A stretch of DNA of 64,000 bases, from the NCBI RefSeq assembly GCF_001522545.3, contig NC_031796.1:2958223-3022222 (forward strand), written 5' to 3'. The translations under genes and the position numbers were made by a program. How positions within the stretch are numbered: position 1 is the stretch's first letter; each line of letters opens with the position of its first letter. Source of the stretch: Parus major (taxonomy: Eukaryota; Chordata; Aves; Passeriformes; Paridae). Of this stretch, positions 50,907 through 63,702 are shown piece by piece. Under the pieces are notes generated by a model, which saw only the letters and a program-made list of their open reading frames with translations, was not told the DNA's origin and did not search any database.

Positions 50907-52164
50907 CTGTCAGGAGCCACAGTGGGCACAGGGAGCAGGGCCAGAGCTCCTCATGGGTGCTCATTTATGGGCAGGAGGATCGAGTAAACATCGATTTTTC
51001 CTCTCTGCTGCAAGCTCAGCTGGGGATTTCAGTGCTCCTCTGACCGACTTGTGCGGAGCTGAGTCTTGATCAGATTCTGCTGCAGAGGCACCGACACTGC
51101 CCTTATCAAAGAGGAAATGAGTGCTGGGAAGACAAAGCTGAGATTATTAAAAGTAGCCTCTGATTTTGGGCCATGGGTGCTCAGTTTAAGGAAATTTGAA
51201 CATTCTTGTAGATTACAGGATTTCTCTGATTCTGATGATTCTGTAAAGGCTTTCCAAACTCAGCTCCCTAAAAATCACTTTTCTGAAAGTCACAGGTTGC
51301 ATTCAGAAACAAATGTCACTCGCCTCAGATATTTAGGAATATATTAGAGAATAATCCCCAAGTCTTTGTCAGAATATTACAGTAGGCATGTGGTGGTTTT
51401 CTTTCTAAGCCCCGGCTCTGATAATTAAGTAGTAAGTGAAAAATTCAAATACTGCTTTTTGAAAAGGAATTATTAATATATAGTTTGTGAATTGTGAAAA
51501 ATCAAGAGGTTGATTTTCCTATTTGATTGAATACTCTTTGGTTTAACTGGTGTCTCTTAATCCAAAACAAGCAATACCTTCCTCCCAGGAAGCTGGTTCT
51601 AATTCAATTCTTTGTAGCCATTTCTCAAAAATATATCCCAGCTACAACCTTTACTCATGAGCGCTTGGATCTTTATATCTGTCCTTCTGGGAGGGAAAAG
51701 TGTGCTGGATTTTGTGAGCAGCATCTCAAGGGACTTTGTTTTTGCTGATGTGTAGAGATCAGGGATGGGAAGTCAGTGGAGATGTCTATGCACAGTATTT
51801 ATGGGTTTTCATACTCTATGGAGTATTTCAGCAGCAGGAGGGGCCAGTGCTGACATTCCCTGCAGGTTTTTCTCTGTGTACAAAGAGGACTTTGTCCCTA
51901 GATAGCTGCTCTGGTCACATCCCACTCTGATTTCACTAGGAGCAGATAAAAAGTTTGCTGTTAATGTCACATGCAGCCAAGCTGAGATGTGCCAGGCAGG
52001 GTCCAAAAGCCACCCTGGCCTGCTGGGACTCCAGGCTGAGGTGTGCAGGTCATTCCAAAATAATTCACAGCTTGTTGCAAGTAAGACACCTGGAAAAAGG
52101 AATTTGGCTTTACATTTCAGCTGAGCAAGCTGGTGGCTGAGCTTCCTCTGCAGGGTCATGGCAC

Positions 52165-52490
52165 AAAATCACAGAATCATTCAGAAAGTCAGAAAAGACC
52201 TATAGGATCATCAAGTCCAACCATCAACCCTACTCCACCACCACGGTCACCACTAAACCATGGCATGAAGTGCCACATCTGCACACATTTTGAACACTCC
52301 AGGGATGGAGACTCCACCACTGTCCTGGGCAGACTGTGCCAAGGCTGGACAACCCTTCTGGGAATAGCTTTTCCCTAATCCAACCTAAAACCCTCCTGGC
52401 ACAACCTGAGGCCATTCCTGTTGTCCCATCACTTGTTACCCGGGAGAAGAGACTGATCCTTACCTGGCTGCAGCCTCCCAGCTTTGCAGG
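52165..52490 (-). mobile_element. CR1 LINE 3' fragment (reverse, older type)
   Basis: AAATCACAGAATCATTCAGA, ATCATCAAGTCCAACCATCA, then CCTTCTGGGAATAGC and CTGATCCTTACCTGGCTGCA. Confidence 0.85.
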
Positions 52491-52699
52491 GCTCCTCGTG
52501 TTGGACAGCACTGGCTTTATTCCCTACGTCTGGTTTGTTCCTTCCACAGCAGAGCACAGCGCTCACTGGGGAGGCTGGGTACAGACACCTTTGATTGCAA
52601 GAATTAATCCAGTTAGCAATTTTTAAAGGCCACAGGATGAGGACCCAAGCTGAATGGCTTACTTGGGTTTCAGTTTCCTCTTCCCCAAATTGTCTGTAA

Positions 52700-52822
52700 A
52701 TCATAGAACTATGGAATAGTTTGTGTTGAAAGGGACTTTAAAAACCATCTCATTCCACTCCCCTGCTATGGGCAGAGACACCTCCCATTATCCCAGGTTG
52801 CTCCAAGCCCCATGCAAGCTTC
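52700..52822 (-). mobile_element. CR1 LINE 3' fragment (reverse)
   Basis: ATCATAGAACTATGGAATAG, TTGAAAGGGACTTTAAAAAC, ATTATCCCAGGTTGCTCCAA. Confidence 0.8.
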
Positions 52823-53039
52823 CAGAGAACTATAATGTATGAACAAATGGTCATTTATGTGAATAATATGGCCATGTATGTGTCCAAATATGACCATTTA
52901 TATGAATACATATGACCAATAATGACACAATATATTAATAAATTACCATATTCATGTCCACTTTTCTCAATCCAGAGGGAGGGCAGGAAGGTGAGCAACA
53001 TCACATCTGTGCTCCTGCACCTTAGACAAGACTTTGTCA

Positions 53040-53505
53040 TCATACTGGGACTGGTTCTTGCTGGACAATGAAGCCAAGGGCTGGAACACCTCTTCTATGA
53101 GGACAGGCTGAGGGAGCTGTAGTTCCACCTGAAGAGGAGAAGGCTCCAGGGAGACCCCAGAGCTCCTTCCAGCACCTAAGGGAGCTCCAAGAAAACTGGA
53201 GTGGGACTTAGGACAATGGTCTGGAGGGAGAGGACAAAGGGGAATGGCTTCCCACTGCCAGGGGAGCAGGGATAGATGGGATATTGGAAAGAATTGTTCC
53301 CTGTGAGGTTGGGGAGGCCCTGGCACAGGGTGCCCAGAGAAGCCGTGGCTGCCCCTGGATCTCTGGAAGTGTCCAAGGCCAGGCTGGACGGGGCTTGGAG
53401 CAGTCTGGGACAGTGGGAGGTGTCTGTGCCCATGGCAGGGCATGGGACTGGGTGGTGTTTTAGGTGCCTTCCCACCCAAACCATTCTGGGATTCCGTGGT
53501 TTACA
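53040..53505 (+). mobile_element. CR1 LINE 3' fragment
   Basis: One of the longer copies: ACAATGGTCTGGAGGGAGAG, GGCCCTGGCACAGGGTGCCC, GTCCAAGGCCAGGCTGGACG and the CCCACCCAAACCATTCTGGG tail. Confidence 0.92.
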
Positions 53506-55975
53506 GGATCCCAGGGACAGGTGTGCAGGGCTGGTGTTACCTGGAGCAAAGCCCCAGCACAGGGGCTGAGGGAGGCAGTTTTGGGCAGTGTGGGTGACCT
53601 GGGCATCAGACCCGGCTGTGTCTGCAGGCAGGGACAGGGGGCTGCCCTGGGCTGGGGCTTTAGGCACCGTGACCAGAGCCCACCGTCCCTCTCACTGCTG
53701 TTCCCTTCCTGGCCAGGCTGAGCTCAGCCATCATCCCCTGCTCACACACCAGGGCTGGCTCCGGGACAAGGCGTTGGGAACCCCTCTGCTCCCAGCACTG
53801 CAGATGTGGTCTTTGGAACAAATCTCAGATGGACAAACAGCATGGGACTGAGCCCACACAGCTCCAGGCATTTCAGCTTTGCAGTCGCTGTCGAGAGCCA
53901 GAATGTGGGATCTTGTTGTGAAACATCCTGAATTCTGTGTCTGCCAGGTGTGCGGGATCCCCTGCCTGTGCACAGCCTCTCACAGTGTCGGGAAAACCTG
54001 CTCCAGCTTCCTGGAATCCCTGCTCAGCTTCCTGCGAGGCTGGGATGCTCCGAGCCCTCACCCAGGGCGGGCAGCGGGACCCGCTCCCCGCGCCGGGCAC
54101 GGCCCCAGCGGATGGAACAAGAGCAGAGGAAATCCCGAGATCACCGGCACAGGGTCAGCCTCACAGCCCTGCGGGGTCTCAGCTGTCGGCGGCTGCTGTT
54201 GTGTATCCTCTCTTCTGGAATGTCTCCTTTCATCCCAGCCTCTGGCCTCCATTTGAAGCGGCTGAAATCCCGAGAAGCTCTTTGCTCTTACAGGCATTCG
54301 GACGGTCTCAGCTGAACCCCAGCAGCTGCTGCCTGTGGGAGGCACTTCTCCGCCAGTTCTGCCCGGTTCTCATCCCCTGCCTTGCGAGGAGATCGGCACA
54401 GCTCCATGTTCCCATGTCCCACCTCCTCCGAGCCCCTCCCGGAGCTGCAGAAGGCACGTGGAACTGCCATGCTCGGGATCCTCCGAGCATATTTCTTTAC
54501 CTGGCTGCTACGTCTCGTTCCCAGGTTCCTTTCCCCTCCAGGCTGTTACCCTGCCTGAACACCTCTGCCACCACCTGAGACCTCACTCGCTCTTTACAGT
54601 TCTAATGCCAGCCATTAATTTTCTCTGGAAATACGAGAAAATGTTGGAAATGCTCACAAATTTTCTTCTGTTTCTCATCTGTGGTGGGAAGGGCTAATAA
54701 GAAACAGAAAAACAGAAAAGCAAAGGCTTTTCTCTTCCTCCTAACTACAGTCCTGCTAGAGACATTCCAGCTCCAGAGCTTGTCAGTGTTGACTCTGGGT
54801 ATCCTGTCCCTCTCCTGATGTCCCCAGCCTCCCACACAGCTCCTTAGTCCAATGACACCTCCCTTGGTGCTCTCTCTGTGCTCTCTCCCACAGCTCTGAT
54901 CTCCTGGTGTTAAAGCTTTATTCCATCCCTCCCTCCCTTTATTTCCCAGTGACCCCCCCATAGACAGAAAGCCCTCACAAACCTCAGAGCTTTATCTCCC
55001 TCTTTGTGATTAATTTGTAACTTCCCAGGAGAAGAATGCCCTTGGTAGAGGGAGCCCAGCTTGGCATGGTCCTCATTCCTGCTGTCATGTGTGAAGAGAG
55101 TTGGAGAGAAATACATTCAGAGGCCCAGAGCTGGGCGTGGAACAAGGGCAGCATATCCAAAGTAATCCCATCTGCAGGAGCCTACAAGAAGCCATTCCTT
55201 CTCCTGGAGCCTAAAAAGAAGAGCAATTGCCTTCACCAGGTTTGACAGCAAGATATGGGGTCCCTGGGGAGATATCCACACACAGATCCATCAGGGCTGA
55301 AGGTAGGAGAACCACAATTAATATTAGGTTGCAAAACCAAACACCTGGAGTATCTTTGCTTTCCTAACACCAAAAATGTCCCTTTACCAAACAGCCTGAG
55401 AGCTCACAGGTAGCATTATCTGGGCTGAGAAATGCAGGGCCTGTGAGGCACCTTCAGCTGCTATGACAGTAAATCCTGGGAAGAACAATTCAGCAGAAGC
55501 CTGGTCAGCCAGAGCCCAGGATGGAGCAGGGGCATGGCACAAAGGCAGTTTTACACAGACCCCTAAAGCAGCAGTTCTCCAGCAACAACAGATGGCTCAG
55601 GCTTGGCTTTGGAAGTTTATTAAGAAAAGTCAAACATCAGAGACTGGAATTTCTAATGAAATTAAACTAGATTGTAAAAAAATATGTAAAAATGGAAATG
55701 AGCTAAAAATCCATCAAACATTTGGTAATAATCCAATAGAAAAATACATGTGCTGCTTTGAGGGGAATTATGTAATAATCTCGTCAAAATAACAAAGCCT
55801 TTAAAGCATCCTGTGGGATGGGGATCCTGTCTGAAGGTGGGATCCACAGGGATATAAAGAGGAAATTCAGCTCAATGGCAAAGGTAACATGGAGCCACCT
55901 CCCTGTGATTGTTCCTCTGGGACTGCTTGCCTACACCCAGGCTCGCACAGCCCCACACCTGGGCTCCTGCAGCAC

Positions 55976-56162
55976 TGGCACAGGTTGCCCAGAGAAGCCA
56001 TGGCTGCTCCATCCCTGGAAGTGTCCAAGGCCAGGTAGGACAGGGCTTGGAGCAACCTGGGATAGTGGAAAACATCCCTGCCCATGGCAGGGGGGTGGAA
56101 CTGGGTGATGTTTAAGGTCCCTTCCCACCCAAACCATTCCATGATTCTGTTCTATGATTCTC
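55976..56162 (+). mobile_element. CR1 LINE 3' fragment
   Basis: GGTTGCCCAGAGAAGCCATG, GTCCAAGGCCAGGTAGGACA and a doubled CTATGATTC tail. It adjoins the LTR-like block. Confidence 0.88.
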
Positions 56163-56189
56163 ATGCAGTTGAAGTTGTCCCTGCTCTTT

Positions 56190-57345
56190 TCAGGGGGTTG
56201 GATCCTGCCTGTGGTGGGTTGGCCCTGGCTGGACACTGTGTGCCCCCAAAGCCACTCTTTGGTTGCTCTTCTAAGCCGGACAGGAGAAAGAAAATAGAGC
56301 TAAAGACTCGTAGATAAGGGAGGTGTGACTCAGCAAGGACCATCATGAGCAAAACAGACTTAACTTGGGAAAATGAGTTTAATTTGCTACAAATAAAAAA
56401 AAAATAATTATCAAATCATAAAGCACCTTCCCCACACCACTCCCTTCTTGGGCTCAACTTAATTTCTCAATTCTCCATCTCCTCCTCTCCAGCAGTGCAG
56501 GGGGATGGGGAGTGGGGGTTACAATCAGGTCATCACACGTTGCTTCTGCTGCTCCTTCCTCCTCCTCCTCAGGGGCAGGATTCCTCACACTCTTCTCCTG
56601 CTCCAGTGTGAGTCCCTCCCACAGGAGACAATCCTACAGGAACGTCTCCAGCATGAGTCTTTCCCACAGGCTGCAGTTCTTCACAAAGTGCTCCAGTGAA
56701 GGTCCCTTTCCTCAGAGCCAGTCCTTCAGGAGCCAGCTGCTCCATTGTCGTCCCCCCTGCAGGTCACAGGTCCTGCCAGGAAAGCTGCTCCAGTGTGAGC
56801 TCTGCTCTCCACAGGGCCACGGGTCCCTGCCAGGACCCTGCACGTGCATGGGCTTCACACAGGGCCTCTCTTGGGCATCCCCTGCTCCAGCCTGGGCTCC
56901 TCCAGGGGCTGCAGGTGCATCTCTGCACCCCCATGCCCTCAATGGGCTGCAGGGGCACAGCTGCCTCACCACAGTCTTCACCATGGGCTGTTGAGGAATT
57001 TTGGGTCTGGAGCCTGGAGCAATGCCTGCTTCTCCTTCTCTGACCTGGGGGTCTGCTGAGCTGTTCCTCTCACATGTTCCCAGTCCTCTCTGGCTGCTGT
57101 TCTGCAGGTGGATATTTTCCTCTGCTTCTTTACTCTGTTTTCCAGAGGTGCTGCCACTGTCATTACTGGGATCAGCCTTGGCCACAAGGAGCCCTCTGGC
57201 ATTGGCTCTGCTGGACATGGGGGAAGCTTCCAGCAGGTTCTCATAGAAGCCATCCCTGTAGCCCCTCACTACCAAAATCTGTCCATGCAAAGCCCATGCC
57301 ATGACCTGCAAAGGTCCCTTTCAACCCAAATTTTTCCATGATTCC
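56190..57345 (-). mobile_element. High-copy avian LTR-like repeat (ERV-type, solo)
   Basis: Read on the minus strand, it contains GGGCTTTGCATGGACAGATT, then repeated ACTGGAGCA / CTGCAGCCCATG phrases, GGAGGAAGGAGCAGCAGAAG, CAACGTGTGATGACCTGATT and AGCAAATTAAACTC. I recognise this as a dispersed avian repeat of LTR type. It carries a long chance frame (56712-57311, minus) that is not a gene. Ends are approximate and the family name is not certain. Confidence 0.6.
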
Positions 57346-57347
57346 AT
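57305..57347 (+). mobile_element. Short CR1 3' end
   Basis: AGGTCCCTTTCAACCCAAAT and a CATGATTCCATGG tail only. Confidence 0.6.
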
Positions 57348-57584
57348 GGCACAGCCCAGGCACGTTTCAGCACAGTCAATACCTGCCAGGCTGCTGTGCT
57401 GTCTCAGCCTTTGGAACCTTTTGATTCCTCCACTTGCTCTCTGGAGCTCACATGTGACATTCTGCCATTGACATTTGTAGCACATAGAGAGCTGGTGGTA
57501 GGAGCAGTGTGTGCAGCAGAGAGGTGATTCCATGACCTGTCATGCTTCCAGGGGAAGCTCAGGGCTGAGCATACTTGTGAAGAA

Positions 57585-57655
57585 TCACAGAATCACAGAA
57601 TGGTTTGGCTTGGAAAGGACCATAAAGGTCACCCAGTTCCACACCACTAATGGGT
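57585..57655 (-). mobile_element. Short CR1 3' end (reverse)
   Basis: Doubled AATCACAG, then AATGGTTTGGCTTGGAAAGG and a CATAAAGGTCACCC segment. Confidence 0.8.
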
Positions 57656-58169
57656 TAAAGCTGCAGCATTCCAGCCCACAGTTCCAGTCCAGCCCAGCTG
57701 GGCTTTACCCAGTGTACAGTTGTTGATTTCCCACAGCACACTCAGGTGAAGTCACACCTTTCCCTCTGTTCCCAGCTCTGCAAAGTGAAGTGTTTGTATT
57801 CACAGGCTGTGCTGCTCACCCGAGGAACCCAGTAGCAAGAGCAACAAAACAGTAATGGGCTGGAAAAACACAACAAAGACCCCTATGGTGAATCTGCTGG
57901 GTCTCCAGACAAACAAATTCACACTCTGCAGAGGACACAGCATTTGTTCCAGGGCTAAACCAGCCCATTCCCACAGGGCTTCTGTTGTCCTATACCCATG
58001 TCCTTCTGGTTAGACACTCCTCCCCTCCCTGGGGAGCTCGTGGTTAGAAAAATATTTCCATCTGTCATTGGGAGATTGCCTGAATTGTTGGTAACTTAAT
58101 AAATGCAGGAAAGAGTCAGCTCAGACTGTTACAAATCTGAGGTCTTCAAGTATGGAGCCAGGCTCACCA

Positions 58170-58515
58170 TGGGAGAGCTGGGGGTGTTCAGCCTGGAGAA
58201 CAGGAGGCTCCAGGCAGACCTCAGATCCCCTTCCAGTGCTTAAAGAGTCTCCAGGAGAGCTGGAGAGGGACTTTGGACAAGGGCCTAGATTGACAGAACA
58301 AGGGAGAATGGCTTCCCACTGTCAGGGTAGATGGGATATTGGGATGAAATTAGTGGGGAGGCCCTGGCACAGGGTACCCAGAGCAGCTGTGGCTGCCCCA
58401 TCCCTGGCAGTGCTCAGGAAAGCAGTGCAAGGCGTTGCTGCCCATGGAAGGGAGTGGGAACAAGATGATCTTTAAGGTCCCTTCCAGCCAAACCATCCTA
58501 TGACTCTAGATTCAG
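58170..58515 (+). mobile_element. CR1 LINE 3' fragment
   Basis: GTTCAGCCTGGAGAACAGGA, GGACTTTGGACAAGGGCCTA, GAGGCCCTGGCACAGGGTAC and an AAGGTCCCTTCCAGCCAAAC tail. Confidence 0.9.
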
Positions 58516-59689
58516 TTAGCTAAGAAAAAGTTGAGCAGTGATTTGATTGTGTTCTCCACTGGAGATTCTGATGTTAAAGGATATTTATTTTAACAACAGA
58601 AACACCAGTGCCAACAGCCAGGAGGAGGAATGAGCCAAATCCAGGCTGGCACAAAGAGCAGGAAAGGCTCATTTAATCCACTTTAACTCCATCAGTGAAC
58701 CAAAATTAAGTGTCTGTCTCAGCTTGACTATCTCCCACAGTAATTCTGCCACAACATGGAATTGCAGCACAGGATAAGCTCAGGTTGTGTCCCCTCCCTG
58801 CCCGTGTTGTGTTACACTCTCACTGGTTTGACTCAGAGACGAACTCTCCGGTTTGGCTCATGTAACACCAGACACTACAAGAGCTCATTCATCAACTGGA
58901 TCCCAAGATGGTCTTGCAACATCATGGGGAAAAGCTGCTGCTTTGCCAAGTTTAGACGGGGACTTGATTCTCTTCTCTGTGCACCAGGCTCAGACATGTC
59001 TTAACAGGTCAAAGAATTGTCACAGATAAGAGCAGACACTCTTGCATGAGATAGAAGCAGCTCCTACCCTGTAAGGTTAAGGAAAAGGTTCTTTTTTAAT
59101 GGAAATGCACACTTTAAAAAATAACTTCTGAAAAAATAAGAAATCCATGTCTTTCTTAAGAAACACAGGTCTGAGAAGAATCTTTCATCTCCTTTTTTTT
59201 ACAGGACATTCATTCTTCCCTGCCTTCCAGAAGCATTCATAGACAGCTGGGTAAGGAGCCTGGACAGTGTCACCTGGAGCCACATGCATTGTCCCATTTT
59301 CCTTCAGCAGGATGCAGAATTTCACTGCCAGTCTCTCTGCACAGGTGATTTTCAAAAATTCACTTTTGCCAGCGATACCATTTTTAGGACTGTGCCTTCA
59401 GCTTCTGGGCCCTGGAAACAGAATCTCTGTTACCAGATCTGTGTTTGTCCAGTTAACAGTGAAGGGTCCAGCAAATACCTGCAAACAGCTCCAGCCACTG
59501 GGATGGATCCTCCTCCCACTTTCCTGTAGCATCATCTGGGATGTGTTTGATTCATGAGCTGGTCTGGGAGCCCAACCCTTGAATCACCTGTGCTGTGACC
59601 ATTCCAACCTGCATGTGGCACAAGGACTTGTCCAAAGGATACTTTGAGTTTTCCTCAAAGAACAGTAGAGGGTTCACCTTCCAGGAAAA

Positions 59690-60120
59690 GCATTCCAGAG
59701 AAAGGAATGGAGCTGAAGAAGGGTCTGGAGCCCCTAGAGCAGCTGAAGGAGCTGAGGGGCTCATCCTGGAGCAAAGGAGGCTCAGGGGGGACATTCTGGC
59801 TCTGCACAACTCCCTGACAGCTGTGGGGGGGTAGGAGGGAAAAAGGAACAGGACAAAAAGAAACAGCCTCAAGTTGAGCCAGGGAAAGGGTCAGGTTGGA
59901 TGTTGGGGAAAATTTCATCATGGAAAAGTTGTCCAGCCCTGGTACAGCCTGCCCAGGGCAGGGGCAGAGTCGCCATGCCTGGAGTGACTTAAAAGGCTTG
60001 TGAATGTGGCAGATGGGGACATGCATTAGTGCTGGCCTTGGCAGTGCTGGGGGAAGAGTTAGACTCAATCTTAGAGGGCTTTTCCAACTGAAATGTTTCT
60101 ATGATTCTGTGATCTTTAAG
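59690..60120 (+). mobile_element. CR1 LINE 3' fragment
   Basis: GAAGGGTCTGGAGCCC, ACAGCCTGCCCAGGGCAGGG, then GGGCTTTTCCAACTGAAATG and TTTCTATGATTCTGTGATC. Confidence 0.9.
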
Positions 60121-62236
60121 GAAGGTTTGGGCAGGATGGTGCTGGAAAATCTGCTGAGCTTCTGAGATTGTGTCCACCACAGGTCAGCTGGAACTGGCAG
60201 GGCTAATTCAGCTACTGCAGGTTCAATTTCTGGACACTGCAATGGCTCTGGCTCTGGGTCAGAGAGAGGTGAAGGATGGCAGGTGGCTGTCCTGGACATG
60301 TTTCCTTGTGTCACATCTCAAGCAGGTGAGGACAAACCCATCCACTACCCTGGGAGCTGTGGGCAGAGATGGATGGGGGGGCTGTGCTCCAGTTCATGTT
60401 CTTTGAAATTAAAATGCTCATTAATGAGGCACCTTGAATCAGATCCATTAATGGGGTAGATCAAAGATCATCTGGCAAAGCCCCTTAGCACCAGCTGGCA
60501 TCAGAGCAAGGACCCCCCCAGCAGAACCCTCTGGAGCTGAAGCCACTCCCTGTGGCTGCTGTCCCTGGACTGGTGCTGCCACCATGGTAGCTCCTGGTTT
60601 GCAGACAAGTGCACAGAGGGGACTCAAAGGTCCCTGTGACCCCCACGGGGGGATTCCCCAGTGGCACTGCACCCAGCAGCCCCTCTCAGCCATTTCTGCA
60701 GGAATTATTGATGCTGCAAATGAGCATTTGGATATTTGCATCCAGCAGTGCAGGGGGAAGCTGGGCTGGTTCTGGTCACTCATGCCCCTGCCCCACATCC
60801 GTGTGTGCCTGACAAACCAGCAAACCCAACCAGCGCTCAGATCTCTTCCAAAAACAATTACATCATGTTGAAGCCATCAAACATGTGATTTCCCAGCCCA
60901 ACACTGAGAGCCTCCCTCCTCCAGAGGGAGAGGAGCTGTGCAGGAGCCAGCCAGGATTCAGCAGGAAAGGTTTTATCCTCTCTCCAAGGACATGGTGTCC
61001 AAGCAGGAGTGCCCAGGAGATAGAACTGCCAAGGCACCATGCAGGAAGCAGACTGCACCCTTCAGAGAAGGAAAGCCCTTAAAACTTTGAATCTGAATTT
61101 TGAGCACCTTAAAACTTCAGATCTGCCTGGATTTTGAGCTCGTTTCTCAGGAAATTGGCTTATTTCTCTCAGAGCTGTAAAAATATGGATGGATATTTCC
61201 AAAGAGAGAGTTTGAATTGGGTGGAGGGGCTGCACCTGCCTGGTTTGGCACATTGAGGTGAGGGAACGTGAGGAAATCTCCCCTTGGTGAGCTCCAAACT
61301 CCATACAGCACCTGGCAGCTGGCTCTGATGGGGATAGACAGTGTGGCTGAGCTCCATGGCAGCAGGATCAGGCTTTGTTCTGCTGCCAGGTTCTTGCCAG
61401 CACCTCAATCCTTGTCCCATTTTCCCTCAGCCTCGTGATTCCGGGAGGGAAGGGGGGAGCAGCTCTGCTCGGTCATTGAGCTCCTGGCCCAGCTCAGGTC
61501 CCACGTGGATGTCTCACAAGGATCCCCTTTGATCCCAGCACAGCCAGGAGGCTCCAGGAATGAGGACAGAGGCCACGAGTGCTGCAGAATAATTAATCCA
61601 AGAGAGGGAACCTACTGGGAACTGCTGTCTGAGACAAATCCCAGTCTCGGGAGACTCAGGTGTGCTTCCCCAGCTGGGACAAGCAAGTTTGTGACTCGCA
61701 GAGCCTGGCTGGAAGCAGAGTTTCCCTGAAACACTCAAGCTTCTCTTTCCTGAAAGCTCCTCTCTGCAGATTAGCAGATGTCTTTGTTGGAGCCCTGGGT
61801 CCCTGCCAAGGATTACTGTAAACACTTGGCGAGGTGCAGCCTCTTGGCACCCGCTCTGTGTGAGGGGAGCGCAGGTCACCTCGCGAGTGGCACTTGGGTG
61901 TTCACACTACACAGAAGCTGTTAACTGCAAACAGCCCGGGCAGGGCCAACACAGCTTCAGTTTGCATCCCTGAAACAACACCAGGATTTTGGTTTTCCCT
62001 CCTTTCTTACCAAGGAAGAGTGAAGGGGTTAACTTGGAGATGCTGTTCCCATACCTGTGAATTGCAAGTACATGATGGCCACTGGTGTAAAGACAAAGTC
62101 TGCTGGTGCCAGGTGTAAGAAATTGGTGTCTGATCAAGGGTTGATCCAGGCCTGAGTGGCCAAGAGTTCTGCTGTGGCACTGGGAACTGCCCAGCCTGTG
62201 TAGGATCAGGAGAGAGGTGAGAGAATACCTAACCTG

Positions 62237-62640
62237 TCATGGGATCTCAGAGCAGTCTGGGTAGGAAGGGGCCTTAAGGCACATCCAGTGCCACCCCTGC
62301 CATAGCAGGGACACCTTCCACTACCCCAGGTTGCTCCAAGCCCCGTCCAGCCTGGTCTTGCAGGGATCCAGGGGCAGCCCCAGCTGCTCTGGGCACCCTG
62401 TGCCAGGGCCTGCCCACCCTGCCAGGGAACAATTCCTTCCCAATATCCCATCCAGCCCTGCCCTCTGCCACTGGGAGCCATTCCCTGTGTCCTGTCTCTC
62501 CGTCCCTTGTCCCAGGTCTCTCCCAGCTCTCTTGGAGTCCCTTTAGGCATTGGAAGGGGCTCTAAGTATTTCCTGAATCCTTCTCTTCTCCAGGCTGGAC
62601 ACCCTCAGCTCTCCCAGCCTGTTACTGGGTAAGGATTTGG
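62237..62640 (-). mobile_element. CR1 LINE 3' fragment (reverse)
   Basis: GTAGGAAGGGGCCTTAAGGC, GCCATAGCAGGGACACCTTC, CCCTGTGCCAGGGCCTGCCC, CTCAGCTCTCCCAGCCTGTT. Confidence 0.92.
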
Positions 62641-63287
62641 TTAAAACCACACAGGGACTAAGTGAGAGCTCCGGAGGATTCCCTCACTTAGAGATGGGGT
62701 AAAGACCTGTGACCTGTTTGCCCAGAAGCCCTCCCAGGTGTGGCACCTCCAGGACCATCATGGTCAGCTCCAACTCCCCAGCTCCTAAGGCCACACTTTA
62801 ACCCAGTGTTCCAACACAGAACTGACTCTGAAGAAAACCCTGAGTGATGCAGGACAGCACTGAAATGACTCATTTGAAGAAAAGCCTCTTATAGCAAAGG
62901 CCTGGAGCCCCAGTTCTGACTGTCAGTACTGAGCCTGCCAATGCCTTAATGAGCAGCTCCAACAATTAATTATCTCCCCTGTAAAGAATGTGCTGTTTCC
63001 CAGTTCCACACGTCTCTGTTGGCCAACAGCTCTGGCATGTGTTCTTCCTTTTCCTTGCCAGATGGAAGAATCCTCCTGTGTCAAACTTCTGCTCCCCCAT
63101 GAAAACTGCAAGGGTTCCAGTCTTTCCTGAGCTGTGGGTGGCACCACAGGGTTTTGACCCCAGTTTTGCTCCAGGTTTCCCAACCTGCTGACATGAGCTC
63201 CCAGGCTGGCTGTGGTCCCTCATCCCATTTCTAGATCCTGATTTTCCCATCCTAAGTCAAATTTATACAGTAACTCTGATCCTATAG

Positions 63288-63622
63288 ATAGGAACCATGT
63301 GCAGTTCTGGGTCCCAACATTTGAGAAGGATGGGAAAACCTTGGAATGTGTCTAGAGGAGGAGAACCAAGCTGGCGATGGGCTGGAAGGCATGGAGAGAA
63401 GGGGGCTCAGGGGTGACTTTGTGGTTCTGTGCAGCTTCCCAAGGAGAGGATGAAGTGATGGAGGTGCTGAACTCTTCTTCTTGAGATCCAGGGACAGGAT
63501 GCCTGGGAATGGCTCAAAGCTGCACAAGAAGAGGGTTAGACTACAGTGCCCTTAACAATGTACTGTAACTTCTGGTCATCCCTGAAGTGCAGATGGTCAC
63601 TGCAGGTCCCTTCAAACTGTTC
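63288..63622 (+). mobile_element. CR1 LINE 3' fragment with expanded tail
   Basis: TGTGCAGTTCTGGGTCCCAA, GGCATGGAGAGAAGGGGGCT, GGTCCCTTCAAACTGTTCTA. The normal short tail repeat is replaced by the pentanucleotide array that follows. Confidence 0.8.
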
Positions 63623-63702
63623 TACCCTACCCTACCCTACCCTACCCTACCCTACCCTACCCTACCCTACCCTACCCTACCCTACCCTACCCTACCCTAC
63701 CC
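63623..63702. repeat. (TACCC)n pentanucleotide array
   Basis: About 16 perfect units of TACCC (GGGTA on the other strand). It resembles, but is not, the vertebrate telomere hexamer. It begins exactly at the CR1 tail. Confidence 0.97.

Noticed and set aside
53879..53947. Exon-like piece (acceptor TTTGCAG, RMWDLVVKHPEFCVCQ, donor GTGTGC)
   Set aside because: A short single piece with no partner exons and no recognised protein; chance occurrence is likely in 18 kb.
56712..57311. 199-codon minus-strand frame
   Set aside because: Lies wholly inside the high-copy LTR-like repeat and has no protein domain.
61430..61640. Plus-strand stretch reading EQLCSVIELLAQLRSHVDVS after a possible acceptor
   Set aside because: A stop lies between the acceptor and the stretch in that frame, and no donor or related exon was found.
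63623..63702. Interstitial telomere
   Set aside because: The unit is TACCC (5 bases), not CCCTAA, and it starts at a CR1 tail.
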